A stretch of DNA of 27,227 bases from assembly GCA_050331475.1 (NCBI GenBank), contig JBHJGU010000079.1, positions 1 through 27,227 of the forward strand, written 5' to 3'. Below, piece by piece: positions 8,086 through 15,821 of this stretch (within the stretch, counting starts at the first letter, position 1; each line of letters begins with the position of its first letter). The stretch is from JBHJGU01 sp050331475. Its GTDB lineage: Bacteria; Pseudomonadota; Alphaproteobacteria; Caulobacterales; Maricaulaceae. Made by a program: the position numbers and the translations under genes. Under the pieces are notes generated by a model. That model was not told the origin of the DNA. It made no database searches and saw nothing but the letters and a program-made list of their open reading frames with translations.

Positions 8086-8858
8086 GCTTGTCGCCAATCC
8101 CTCTGCCGCCGGCGCCGGACGCCGTTGACCGAGAGCGCTTGGCCGAGCCCTCGCTCTGGCGGCAGTATGTGTCGATCCCCAGCCTCAACGCGGTCTATGT
8201 CGCCGTCCCCAAAGTCGCTTGCACCGTCTGGAAAGCCTGGGCCAGGCGAGTCGAGGGGCTGCCCGCCCCGGACCATCCCCGGCTCGCCCATGACCGCGGC
8301 GCCGAAGGCGGGCTGACGTATCTCGACCAAATGTCACCAGAGGGGCGCGCTGAGGCGTTGCAGGGGGTCGTCTTCAGCTTCGTCCGCCATCCGGAGACCC
8401 GGTTACTATCGGCTTGGCTGAACAAGTACAGCAAGCCCTTGGCTAAAATTGACCAGGAAATGTATTGGGTCGGTCAAAAGCTTGGCGGCAAGCTGATTTA
8501 TGATGAGGACGGACCCCACGCGATTCCGTTTGACCGTTTTGTCGAGGCGGCGTGTGACCAAAGCGACGTCGAGATGAACCAGCATTGGCGCCCCCAATCG
8601 ACGATCCTGCAGTGGGGGGCGGTCCGGCTGGATTTCATGGGGCGTTTTGAACACATGGCTGCAGACGGCGCGGCACTGCGCGCTTATTTAGGCGCGGAGG
8701 CGGACTTGTCCCCCCGGGTGCGCAAATTCTTTCCTTCCCAAGGCACGCAAGACCAATACGACGCTTTCTATACGCCCGATTTATTGCGCATGGTGCGAGA
8801 GCGCTGGGCGAAAGACTTTGAGGCCTTTGGCTACGACGCGCCCGCTGATCGAAGTTAG
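8082..8858 (+). CDS. Sulfotransferase, carbohydrate (Sulfotransfer_2-like)
   Basis: This 258-residue protein resembles the carbohydrate sulfotransferase family. The 5'-phosphosulfate segment is AVPKVACTVWKAW, in which PKVACT replaces the usual P-loop-like motif of other sulfotransferases. The 3'-phosphate segment is FSFVRHPETRLLSAW. There is no signal peptide or membrane span, so it should act in the cytoplasm on a PAPS-dependent glycan acceptor. It is translationally coupled to the upstream multidomain sulfotransferase through an ATGA overlap, implying that the two act together. It converges on the minus-strand sulfotransferase gene with a 46-base gap. Confidence 0.8.
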   Translation: MSLSPIPLPPAPDAVDRERLAEPSLWRQYVSIPSLNAVYVAVPKVACTVWKAWARRVEGLPAPDHPRLAHDRGAEGGLTYLDQMSPEGRAEALQGVVFSFVRHPETRLLSAWLNKYSKPLAKIDQEMYWVGQKLGGKLIYDEDGPHAIPFDRFVEAACDQSDVEMNQHWRPQSTILQWGAVRLDFMGRFEHMAADGAALRAYLGAEADLSPRVRKFFPSQGTQDQYDAFYTPDLLRMVRERWAKDFEAFGYDAPADRS

Positions 8859-8904
8859 CCTCAAACGCGGCGCCAACCCGCCAATCCCGGGCTGTGTATC
8901 GGGC

Positions 8905-9657
8905 TTAAGCCTCCACCATGGACGCAAACGGACTGTCCGCGAACACGGCGCGCACCTCGGCGGCGTTGGTCAGCAGATCATCGAGCGGTCGTTCATTCAT
9001 GGGTTCGAATTTAAACCAAGGCCGGCGGTGCGGCACGCCGAGAAAGGCCTGCAGCTCATTGACTTTGTTATGTAAATCAGAATTCAAATCTTCAAACGCC
9101 ACTTCAAACTGGTCAAGCGCGCCTAATTCCGCTTGGGTCATTTTCATACCGCGGTGATGACGTTGGACGTATTGTAAAGCGTCTTGGGGATCGAGTGCGA
9201 TAGGCTCATAGAAGGACTCCGGTTCGCCCGCGCGCTTGTACTGCATCGGGTTCCAAATCGCCTTTTCTTGAGCCCGTTTAAGGCTGATATAAGCATTCAA
9301 TAAATTATTCCTGATCAAAACGATGACTTTGATACTGCGTTGATCAACCAGCCAGTCCCAAAGCTTGCGATGCCCTTCTTCATTTCGACAATGAAAGTGC
9401 ATGAGCTTAAACCCCGTCACGGCGTGCTCGCGAAGGGCCGCCTCGCTGTAGACGGTGTCATGGAGGTACGCGACAGGGTCTTGATCATCGGACCAGATCG
9501 GAAAGTCGCCTAACATTTTGCGCTCCGCGGCCTCCGGATGAAACATCTCGCCCAAGAACCGCATATGCGGATGCTTGTTCAACGTATTGACGAGAAACGT
9601 CGATCCCGAACGGCCATGGGTCAAGATCAGGGCGCGGGCGCCGAGCGTTTCGGACAT
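8905..9657 (-). CDS. Sulfotransferase family protein
   Basis: This 250-residue protein has the N-terminal PAPS loop LILTHGRSGSTFLVNTL and a later VIVLIRNNLLNAYISLKRA segment matching the 3'-phosphate-binding strand and helix. The layout resembles Stf0-like bacterial sulfotransferases. The start is the ATG of MSETLGARA at 9657, because GAGG lies at the right distance upstream; a longer frame to 9705 lacks such support. It is divergent from a glycosyltransferase gene across 110 bases, so the two may be co-regulated. The acceptor cannot be told from sequence; a polysaccharide is likely from context. Confidence 0.8.
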   Translation of the reverse strand: MSETLGARALILTHGRSGSTFLVNTLNKHPHMRFLGEMFHPEAAERKMLGDFPIWSDDQDPVAYLHDTVYSEAALREHAVTGFKLMHFHCRNEEGHRKLWDWLVDQRSIKVIVLIRNNLLNAYISLKRAQEKAIWNPMQYKRAGEPESFYEPIALDPQDALQYVQRHHRGMKMTQAELGALDQFEVAFEDLNSDLHNKVNELQAFLGVPHRRPWFKFEPMNERPLDDLLTNAAEVRAVFADSPFASMVEA

Positions 9658-9676
9658 AACAAACCTCAACTCGTTG

Positions 9677-9705
9677 AAATAAGCTCGTCCCGATACGCGC
9701 GCCAA
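9677..9705 (-). promoter_or_regulatory. Candidate promoter for the minus-strand sulfotransferase
   Basis: On the minus strand TTGGCG (9700-9705) is separated by 17 bases from TTATTT (9677-9682). Transcription would start about 12-15 bases before the start codon at 9657, which leaves just enough room for the GAGG ribosome site. The match is moderate. Confidence 0.35.
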
Positions 9706-9767
9706 CCGAGGTTTGCAAGCAGACTCGCGCGATTGTCGGCGCCTGTTCGAGCGGCTAAACCAGCGCC

Positions 9768-10667
9768 ATGAAGAACCCGCCTTTCGTCTCCATCGTCGTG
9801 CCCAGCTTCAAGACCGAAGCCACCATCGCGCGCACGCTGCAGTCTTTGGTGGATCAAGATTACCCGCGGCTCCAGATCATCGTGATCGACGGCGGCAGCC
9901 CTGACGGCACAGCGCACGCGGTCGAGCCGTTTTTACCCCATCTCGACGTCTGGCTGAGCGAGCCGGACCGGGGTCAGACCCACGCGCTTAACAAAGGCTT
10001 CCGGATCGCAGACGGTGATCTCTACGGCTGGCTCTGCGCGGACGACCAATTGGAGCCCGGAGCGATTTGGCGGCTTGTGGAGGAATTCGCCCGGCGGCCG
10101 GAAGCGGATCTGATCACCGGCGGCTGCCGGCGCGATTTCAACGGCGCGTTTGAAGTGATCACAGCCCCCGATCCCCGCTTCGCCGAGCGGCTCGCCTTCG
10201 TGAACACGATCGAACAGCCCTCCACCCTTTGGCGGGCCGAATTGCACCACACCGCAGGGCCGCTCGACGAAAGCTACCGTTACGCGATGGATTGGGAGTT
10301 CTGGCGGCGTATGCAAGCCAAAGGCGGCGTGTTCCGGAGCGTTCCTGAGGTTTTGTCGACCTATTATTTCTCCGACGACAATCTGACCTCTTCGGGCGGA
10401 CGCAAAATCGCCGATGAAATGGCGCGGATCATCAAGACTTACGGCCCCTATAACGGCCGGCTGGCGAGGATATACCAGAGCCTTTACAAACGTTTTGATC
10501 TGAAAGGGTTTTACGACCCCGACGCGGCCGAGCGTATCTCCGGTTGGCGCCGCGCGTGGCACCATATGGTGTTGCGCTGGCTTTATTGGCGTTACGACCG
10601 CGAGACGATCGACGCCTATAACTGGAACTTCTGTTCGCGGCTGGAACGGGGCTTGGGGTGGAGCTAG
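9768..10667 (+). CDS. Family 2 glycosyltransferase
   Basis: This 299-residue GT-A fold enzyme would transfer a sugar from a nucleotide-sugar donor to a growing glycan at the cytoplasmic membrane face. The N-terminus has the family pattern VSIVVPSFKTEATIARTLQS, followed by IIVIDGGSPDGT and a CADDQLEPG segment around residues 90-98 that holds the metal- and nucleotide-binding aspartates. MDWEFWRRM near the middle matches the acceptor-side ED-like region of WcaA-type enzymes. No membrane span is visible. The last ten bases overlap the next gene, an FkbM methyltransferase, so the pair probably forms one transcript. Confidence 0.88.
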   Translation: MKNPPFVSIVVPSFKTEATIARTLQSLVDQDYPRLQIIVIDGGSPDGTAHAVEPFLPHLDVWLSEPDRGQTHALNKGFRIADGDLYGWLCADDQLEPGAIWRLVEEFARRPEADLITGGCRRDFNGAFEVITAPDPRFAERLAFVNTIEQPSTLWRAELHHTAGPLDESYRYAMDWEFWRRMQAKGGVFRSVPEVLSTYYFSDDNLTSSGGRKIADEMARIIKTYGPYNGRLARIYQSLYKRFDLKGFYDPDAAERISGWRRAWHHMVLRWLYWRYDRETIDAYNWNFCSRLERGLGWS

Positions 10668-11584
10668 GCGCGCCCGGCGGGGTGGGGTTTGGGGTTTTCG
10701 GCGACCACGGCTTATTCCTGCCCTTAGACGACGGCTTCTACGCGCCCGACCCGAACGCCGACCCGGCGCGGTTTTTGGCCCGGTTTGAGACCATCGCAGC
10801 GCAACCGCCCCCGCCGGACACACGGATCTTGCTGGGGCCTCTGTTTGACGCCTTTCCGCGGGCGAGCTTTGTCGATGTCGGCGCTTATGTCGGCGCCGTC
10901 TATGTGCCGGCGCTCAAACTGATCGCCGCGCGTGGCGAAGACCGCGCCGCCCTAGCGTTGGAGCCCGGCCCCAGCCGGTCCTTGATCGAGCATAGCCTCA
11001 GCGCAAACCGCTTAGCCGGACCGATCAGCGACGCCGCCGCCGGGGTAGTCTCGGGTCCAGTGTTTTTGTGGACGCCCGCGGGCGGCGGGATCGCGGCGCG
11101 GTTAGGCGTTCCCCAAGCGCCGACGGCGCCGCGCCAGATTGTCCGCGCCGCGCTGCTGTCTGAGGAATTGAACCGGTTCGGGATTACGGGCGATTTGATC
11201 CTGAAAGTGGATGTCGAAGGCGCGGAGGCCGCCGTCTTGGACGGATTACCCAATTGGGACCGCATCCGGGCGGCCCTTCTTGAGGCCTGGCCTGAGGCTT
11301 TGCGCGCGGACCATCACGGCCAATCCTTCGCGGAAACGCTGATCGCGCGGTTCGTCGTCTATGACATCGGCGACACCTTGGCGCCGCGTTACGTGCGGCG
11401 GCTCGCCACGGTCGAAGCGATGCTGGCCGCCGCCCACGCTCAGCCGCGAGGCAATACGGACCTTCTATTGATCGCCCGCGAAGAGCGCGACGCCCAGGCG
11501 GCGGTGGAGGCGCGAGCCGAACCCATCGCGGCCCAAGCGGCGCGGTTTACGGCGCGGTTTTGGTCACGGCCTGGCGCGCCTTGA
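10658..11584 (+). CDS. FkbM family methyltransferase
   Basis: This 308-residue SAM-dependent methyltransferase of the FkbM type probably O-methylates a sugar residue. The SAM-binding motif I is FVDVGAYVGAVY (about residues 71-82). The FkbM signature LKVDVEGAEAAVLDGL follows about 105 residues later. The N-terminal 60 residues are Pro/Asp-rich and may position the substrate. The start is GTG at 10658, inside the last codons of the glycosyltransferase gene, so the two are translationally linked. The 3' end overlaps the convergent coiled-coil reading frame on the other strand by 38 bases if that frame is intact. Confidence 0.82.
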   Translation: MELGAPGGVGFGVFGDHGLFLPLDDGFYAPDPNADPARFLARFETIAAQPPPPDTRILLGPLFDAFPRASFVDVGAYVGAVYVPALKLIAARGEDRAALALEPGPSRSLIEHSLSANRLAGPISDAAAGVVSGPVFLWTPAGGGIAARLGVPQAPTAPRQIVRAALLSEELNRFGITGDLILKVDVEGAEAAVLDGLPNWDRIRAALLEAWPEALRADHHGQSFAETLIARFVVYDIGDTLAPRYVRRLATVEAMLAAAHAQPRGNTDLLLIAREERDAQAAVEARAEPIAAQAARFTARFWSRPGAP

Positions 11585-11783
11585 GCGTGGCCAGTTCCAA
11601 CAGCGCATGCGCGGCGTCGCGGCGTGTTTTCAAATCGTTTAGCGCATGGGCGGATTTGTCGACGCCGAGCCGGCGGCCCAAAGCCGACCAGCGCGAACGC
11701 TCCAGCCCGGCGACAACATTTTTCAGCGCCTCCAACTCGTCGCGCGCCCGAAGCAGTTCATGCGCGCTGAGCTTTTCCAGCAC
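11547..11783 (-). pseudogene. Detached C-terminus of the FkbM/coiled-coil gene
   Basis: This 78-codon frame reads LEKLSAHELLRARDELEAL and continues as a charged helix to a TAA at 11547. It is the natural continuation of the coiled coil encoded just upstream, which is in a different frame after position 11821. Deleting one copy of the repeated 5-mer at 11812-11821 joins the two frames as an uninterrupted helix. The segment carries a RWSALGRRLG motif that also occurs twice in the neighbouring 226-residue protein. Independent translation from the internal GTG at 11783 is possible but not supported by a ribosome site. Confidence 0.7.
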
Positions 11784-13996
11784 GGCCTCCAGCCGCGCTG
11801 CGCTATCGGCCTGGGCTGGGCGGCCTCGCTCCGCCCTGTCTCCAGCGCGCGCTCGGTCTGCGCTAAGAGACGGGCAAGTTCGTTTTGCGCGCTGCGCCCA
11901 GCGTCCGCCTCAACCCGCGCCTCAGTAAGCGCGGTGTCCAAACGTTCGCGCTCGCGCTCGCAGTCCGCGAGGGCCGCCTCGGCGGCGTGAACCCGGCTCG
12001 TGGCCTCCGTAGCGGTGGCGATCGCGGTTTGCCGGTCTTGGCGCAGCACGACGAGTTCGTCGACCAAGCGCGTTTGCTCCAGGCGCGCGGCGGTCTCCGC
12101 GTCGATCATGGCGCGCTCCAGATCCGCCGCATAACGATCCCAATGGGGCTTGGCGGCCTCGAACACGGCGAGTTCGGCTTCGAGGGCTGCGCATTTCTCC
12201 TCCCAATCTCGCGCTTCAAATGTCGCCTTGTCACGCGCCGCGGAGGCGGCGTCGAGGTCGTCCAGAAGCGTCCGCAATCGCGCATTCGCCTCCTCGAGCT
12301 TAGCCGCGGCGGCCGCGGCCTCAGCTTCAGCACGCGCAATTCGCCCCGCTGCGACCTGGCCGGCGCGCGCCTCTCGGTCGAGCGCGTCACGCAGGCCCGT
12401 AACTTCGGCATCGGTCTCGGCTTCACGCGAACGCGCCGCTTCCAACTCGACGCGCAACTGAACCACTTTGTCGGGCCAGGCGACAAAGCCCGAGGTCGGC
12501 TCGCCGGTGAACTCCGCCAACTGCGTCCGCGCTTGATCCAACAGCTGCTGCAGCTCGGCCTCGCGCCGGCGCGCGTCGTCAAGCGCCGCGCGCATCTGAG
12601 CGTCGCGGTCGGTGGCTTCCGTCAAGCGTCCGCGGGCCCAATCGCACGCCCCGCCGAGTTGCGCGGCCTCTTCGTCGGCGGCCTCCAACAATGCCGCGAA
12701 CGCCGCTTCCGGCCCGGTGGTCGCGGACACAGCGCGAAATGCCCGCGCGCCCGCCTCCAACGCGGCTTGGGCGCCGTCTTCGGAAAAATCGCCACGCAAT
12801 TGCGCCAGCCGGCGCACCAGCGCCACGAACCGTTCAACGAGACCCGGATCCGCGCCGGCGCGCGCGCCCCGGGCGCGAGCCTGATGTTCGCCCAAGGCGT
12901 CAGCGCTCAATCGGCTGGCGGCCAGCACCGCCGCGCCCCACTTCGCGAGACCCGCGCTGAGCGCCGCGACGTCCCCGGTCAGCGTCGCACTCGGCTCCGC
13001 GCCCCCCGGATCCAGCACGGCGCGGGCGGCGGCTAAATCCGCGCCCAAGGCTTTCAGCGGCGGGGTCGCGTTGTCATAGCGCTCCAACCGCGCGCGGAGC
13101 GTCTGTCCAGATCGGGCGCGAGCCAAGATGTCATAGGCGCGCAACCGCGCCGTCTCCTCGGCGCGGTCCAGCCGAGCGTTGACCGCCGCGCCGTCGCGCG
13201 CGGCGATGACGTTAGTCCCCCAAATTTCGCCATCGGGCTCAAATGGGGTCAGCCGCAGAGCGTGCGGGTCGACCTGGAACACCGAGAGCCCAGCGGTCGT
13301 TAATCGGTCGAGGGTCGCATAAGGCGTTCGGTCAAACCGAGCCGCGGCGGCTCGGTCGAGTTCGACCATGAACACCGCTTCGGTCTGGGATAATTGCTCG
13401 CCAAGCCCGTCGAGGGCTTCTGGCTCGGCCCCTTCCAGATCGAGCTTCACCAACGCGGGCTCGCGATCAAGGGCGTCGAACACGGTCGCCAGGGTCACCG
13501 TCTCCACCCGCAGACGGGCGGCGTCATCACGAGCCGCCAAACCGCCATAGGCGCTGCGCCCGCCCTCGGGCGCATAGAACGCGGCCCGACCCGCGCGCGC
13601 GCCCAGAGCGCAAGCTAAGACGGCTTTAGCGGCGGGCGCTTCGGCGAAAGTCTTCTGCAGGGTCGTTGCGGTCGCCGTCGAAGCGTCGAGATTGGCCGCC
13701 GCGTAGGGGATCAGCGCCGGGTTCGGCTCCACCGCGAGGATTGGCCCCTCGACGCCCGCAGCTAAAGCGATCGCGGACACCAAACCCGCATGGGCGCCGC
13801 CGTCGATCACCGCATCGTCTTTGCGCAGAAACAGATGCAGGAACGCAGCCTCGGCGGCCTCAAACCATCCTTCGCGCAAAAACGCCGCCACAGCGTCCTC
13901 GGCGGGATACCACAGCCATCCCGCTTGGGCGGTGAACACCGCCTCTGTGTCAGGATCCAACGCGTCCGGTCGGGGGGACAGATGAAATGAAGCCAT
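11723..13996 (-). CDS. FkbM methyltransferase fused to long coiled coil (frameshifted)
   Basis: The open frame encodes 757 residues. Residues 1-260 form an FkbM-like methyltransferase domain, with SAM motif AVIDGGAHAGLVSAIAL near 62-78 and VKLDLEGAEPEAL near 182-194. From about 280 the chain is Ala/Arg/Glu-rich and helical, with strong coiled-coil character to about residue 725. The last 30 or so residues (RPIAQRGWRPCWK and onward) are unlike the rest because a 5-bp tandem duplication has shifted the frame. The restored product would have 814 residues. There is no signal peptide. It lies 14 bases downstream of another coiled-coil gene, probably in one operon. FkbM domains with coiled-coil tails occur in polysaccharide clusters, where the coil may act as a scaffold or length ruler; that role is inference. 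Confidence 0.75.
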   Translation of the reverse strand: MASFHLSPRPDALDPDTEAVFTAQAGWLWYPAEDAVAAFLREGWFEAAEAAFLHLFLRKDDAVIDGGAHAGLVSAIALAAGVEGPILAVEPNPALIPYAAANLDASTATATTLQKTFAEAPAAKAVLACALGARAGRAAFYAPEGGRSAYGGLAARDDAARLRVETVTLATVFDALDREPALVKLDLEGAEPEALDGLGEQLSQTEAVFMVELDRAAAARFDRTPYATLDRLTTAGLSVFQVDPHALRLTPFEPDGEIWGTNVIAARDGAAVNARLDRAEETARLRAYDILARARSGQTLRARLERYDNATPPLKALGADLAAARAVLDPGGAEPSATLTGDVAALSAGLAKWGAAVLAASRLSADALGEHQARARGARAGADPGLVERFVALVRRLAQLRGDFSEDGAQAALEAGARAFRAVSATTGPEAAFAALLEAADEEAAQLGGACDWARGRLTEATDRDAQMRAALDDARRREAELQQLLDQARTQLAEFTGEPTSGFVAWPDKVVQLRVELEAARSREAETDAEVTGLRDALDREARAGQVAAGRIARAEAEAAAAAAKLEEANARLRTLLDDLDAASAARDKATFEARDWEEKCAALEAELAVFEAAKPHWDRYAADLERAMIDAETAARLEQTRLVDELVVLRQDRQTAIATATEATSRVHAAEAALADCERERERLDTALTEARVEADAGRSAQNELARLLAQTERALETGRSEAAQPRPIAQRGWRPCWKSSARMNCFGRATSWRR
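11812..11821. repeat. Tandem 5-bp duplication causing a frameshift
   Basis: Two adjacent copies of TGGGC (plus strand; GCCCA in coding direction) lie exactly where the reading frame breaks. Removing one copy restores a 2445-base frame from 13996 to 11547, encoding 814 residues with continuous coiled-coil character across the junction. Confidence 0.75.
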
Positions 13997-14010
13997 AACC
14001 CGTATCCGCC

Positions 14011-14691
14011 CTACCCGCCCGACCGCAAGGTCAGGACGTCCAACAGCCGGGTCGCTTGCGCTTTGGCCCCAGAAAACCCAAACCGCGCACCCAGTCGCAC
14101 CCTGCCAGACCGGTTCAACGCCACCGCCGCGTCCAAGGCTTGCCCCAAATCGGACTCTAGGCCCCGCAACCGGGTCTCCATCGCCGCGTCCGCGCGCGCC
14201 TGCGCAATCGCCTCAGGATCGGTGTCCGGCGCGGCGTAGGCGGCGGCGTGATCGCGCGCATCGGCGATTTCCCGCAAATGATCGGCGGCTTCACGCACCG
14301 CCCCCTTCAGCCAAACCAACGTCTCGACTAATTGGCCCAGTGGTTTCGTTGGGCCAATCCCGAACCGCGCGCCGAGCCGGGTCCATCGCGCGTTGAGCGC
14401 GCCATTCGCCAAAGCGGCCGCTGTCATGGCCTCCCACCGCGCCCGATCCAAGCGATCCGCAGCGGCCCGAGCGAGCGAGGCTTCCCACGCTAAGCCCTCA
14501 TGGGCGGCGTCCGCGCGCGCGGTCCATCCCGATAACGCCGCCTCGGCGGTCTCGGCCCGGATTTCGGCCTGGCCAGCGGCTTTCAGCGCGGCCAGCTCGC
14601 GCGACCGAGCCGTGGCTAGAGCGCGCTCCAGCGTCGCGCAGCGCTCGGCGAGCGCGTCCGCAGAGGCGGGTATGGGTGCGGGGTGGGTCAT
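14011..14691 (-). CDS. Small coiled-coil protein with LGxRxG motifs
   Basis: This 226-residue protein is mostly Ala/Arg/Glu-rich helix. I recognise no family. Two internal copies of a short motif are visible: ARWTRLGARFGIG (about 101-113) and SGRVRLGARFGFS (about 195-207). A third copy lies in the C-terminus of the adjacent FkbM/coiled-coil gene. It has no signal peptide or transmembrane span, so it should be cytoplasmic. The ATG at 14691 has GAGGAAGG about 11 bases upstream. It is the first gene of a minus-strand pair and is divergent from a glycosyltransferase gene. It may assemble with the neighbouring coiled-coil methyltransferase. Confidence 0.7.
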   Translation of the reverse strand: MTHPAPIPASADALAERCATLERALATARSRELAALKAAGQAEIRAETAEAALSGWTARADAAHEGLAWEASLARAAADRLDRARWEAMTAAALANGALNARWTRLGARFGIGPTKPLGQLVETLVWLKGAVREAADHLREIADARDHAAAYAAPDTDPEAIAQARADAAMETRLRGLESDLGQALDAAVALNRSGRVRLGARFGFSGAKAQATRLLDVLTLRSGG

Positions 14692-14849
14692 GGGCGGTCG
14701 AACCTTCCTCGATCAGCCGCCTCTGAGAAAGCGGTCGAGCGTTCAGCGGGGTAGTCGTTTGGTCGGCGATCCGTCAAGGCGCCGCACGCCTTGCCAAGCG
14801 CGCCGGGCCATGGCACCCGCAAGCGTCGACCTCGTCAGGGGGGTGATCC

Positions 14850-15821
14850 GTGACTGCGGCGCCACTGCATCTCAGCGTCATCCTATGCACCTATAACCCA
14901 CGCGCGGATTTGATCGCGCGGGCGCTTCGCGCGCTCGGCGCCCAGACCTTAGCGCGGCGGCGATGGGAGTTGATCGTCGTCGACAATAACTCAACCCCGG
15001 CCCTGGACGCAGATCGCCTTGAGCGCTTAGCGGCGCGGCCGATCCGACTGCTCCGCGAACCGCGTCAGGGCTTAGTGTTCGCCCGCGCCTGCGGAATAGC
15101 GGCGGCTCGGGCCAGCGAGATCGTCTTTGTGGACGACGACAACGAGCTTGCGAGCGACTACCTCGACGCAGCGCTGAGGGTTTTTCACGCCGAGCCCGAT
15201 CTGGGCTGTTTTGGCGGGGTCTGCGAGGGCGCGCTGGAACGGGGTGTCGGGCGCTTAAAGCGCGCCTACCTGCCCCATCTAGGCGTGCGGGAGGTAGGCG
15301 ACGCGCCCTTGACAGGTTCAGGCGCGGCGTGGGGTCTGCATGAGCCGATCGGCGCGGGTCTGTGCGTGCGCGCCAACGTGGCCGAAGCCTACCGAACGTT
15401 TGTGGAAACCGATGCGGGCGCGAGCGGTTTGGGTCGCCAAGGCGCAGCGCTTCTGTCCGGGGAGGACTCGCTGTTTTCACGCATCGCCGATGTTCTAGGC
15501 TATGCCGTGGGCTATCGCCCGCAGCTCTTTTTGCGACATCACATTACCGCGCGCCGGCTGACCTATCGGTATTTGGCACGGCTGTTAGAGGGCCACGGCG
15601 TGAGCCAAGTGGCGCTGCGTCGACTGGGCGGGGAAACCATCAGCCCGCCGCCGCGCGGCTCGATCTGGCGGAATTTCGGTCACCGCTGGCGAACCGAAGG
15701 CCTTGCGAGCGCGTTGGGGCATATTTTTTGGGACCGCGGGTTCGCGCGCGCCGCCGCTCAGACGGCCCAGACGCCGCCCCAAGCGCTCAGCCCGGAGCGA
15801 TTGGGTCGACGCGCCGCCTAG
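14850..15821 (+). CDS. Family 2 glycosyltransferase
   Basis: This 323-residue enzyme has the GT-A start LSVILCTYNPRADLIARAL, then ELIVVDNNSTP and the metal-binding aspartates in EIVFVDDDNELASDYL (Asp95-97). The C-terminal third contains RAYLPHL-like and RHHITARRLTYRYLARLLEG segments typical of GT2 enzymes that act on surface polysaccharides. There is no obvious membrane helix. The start is GTG at 14850 with an AGGGGGGTG ribosome site just upstream; no ATG fits better. Its stop codon shares the palindrome CTAG with the stop of the convergent T2SS gene. Confidence 0.85.
   Translation: MTAAPLHLSVILCTYNPRADLIARALRALGAQTLARRRWELIVVDNNSTPALDADRLERLAARPIRLLREPRQGLVFARACGIAAARASEIVFVDDDNELASDYLDAALRVFHAEPDLGCFGGVCEGALERGVGRLKRAYLPHLGVREVGDAPLTGSGAAWGLHEPIGAGLCVRANVAEAYRTFVETDAGASGLGRQGAALLSGEDSLFSRIADVLGYAVGYRPQLFLRHHITARRLTYRYLARLLEGHGVSQVALRRLGGETISPPPRGSIWRNFGHRWRTEGLASALGHIFWDRGFARAAAQTAQTPPQALSPERLGRRAA

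Noticed and set aside
8859..8904. Possible bidirectional terminator between convergent sulfotransferases
   Set aside because: Only short imperfect GC pairing is visible and neither side has a T tract.
9933..10823. 296-codon open frame on the minus strand
   Set aside because: Antisense to a clear family 2 glycosyltransferase; Pro/Arg-rich with no motif.
11885..13036. 383-codon open frame on the plus strand
   Set aside because: Antisense to the FkbM/coiled-coil gene; Arg/Gly/Gln-rich with no domain, as expected from reading a GC-rich Ala/Glu/Arg coil backwards.
14749..14777. Possible promoter for the small coiled-coil gene
   Set aside because: A TTGACG box is present on the minus strand, but the sequence 17-18 bases downstream (CTACCC) is a poor -10 element.
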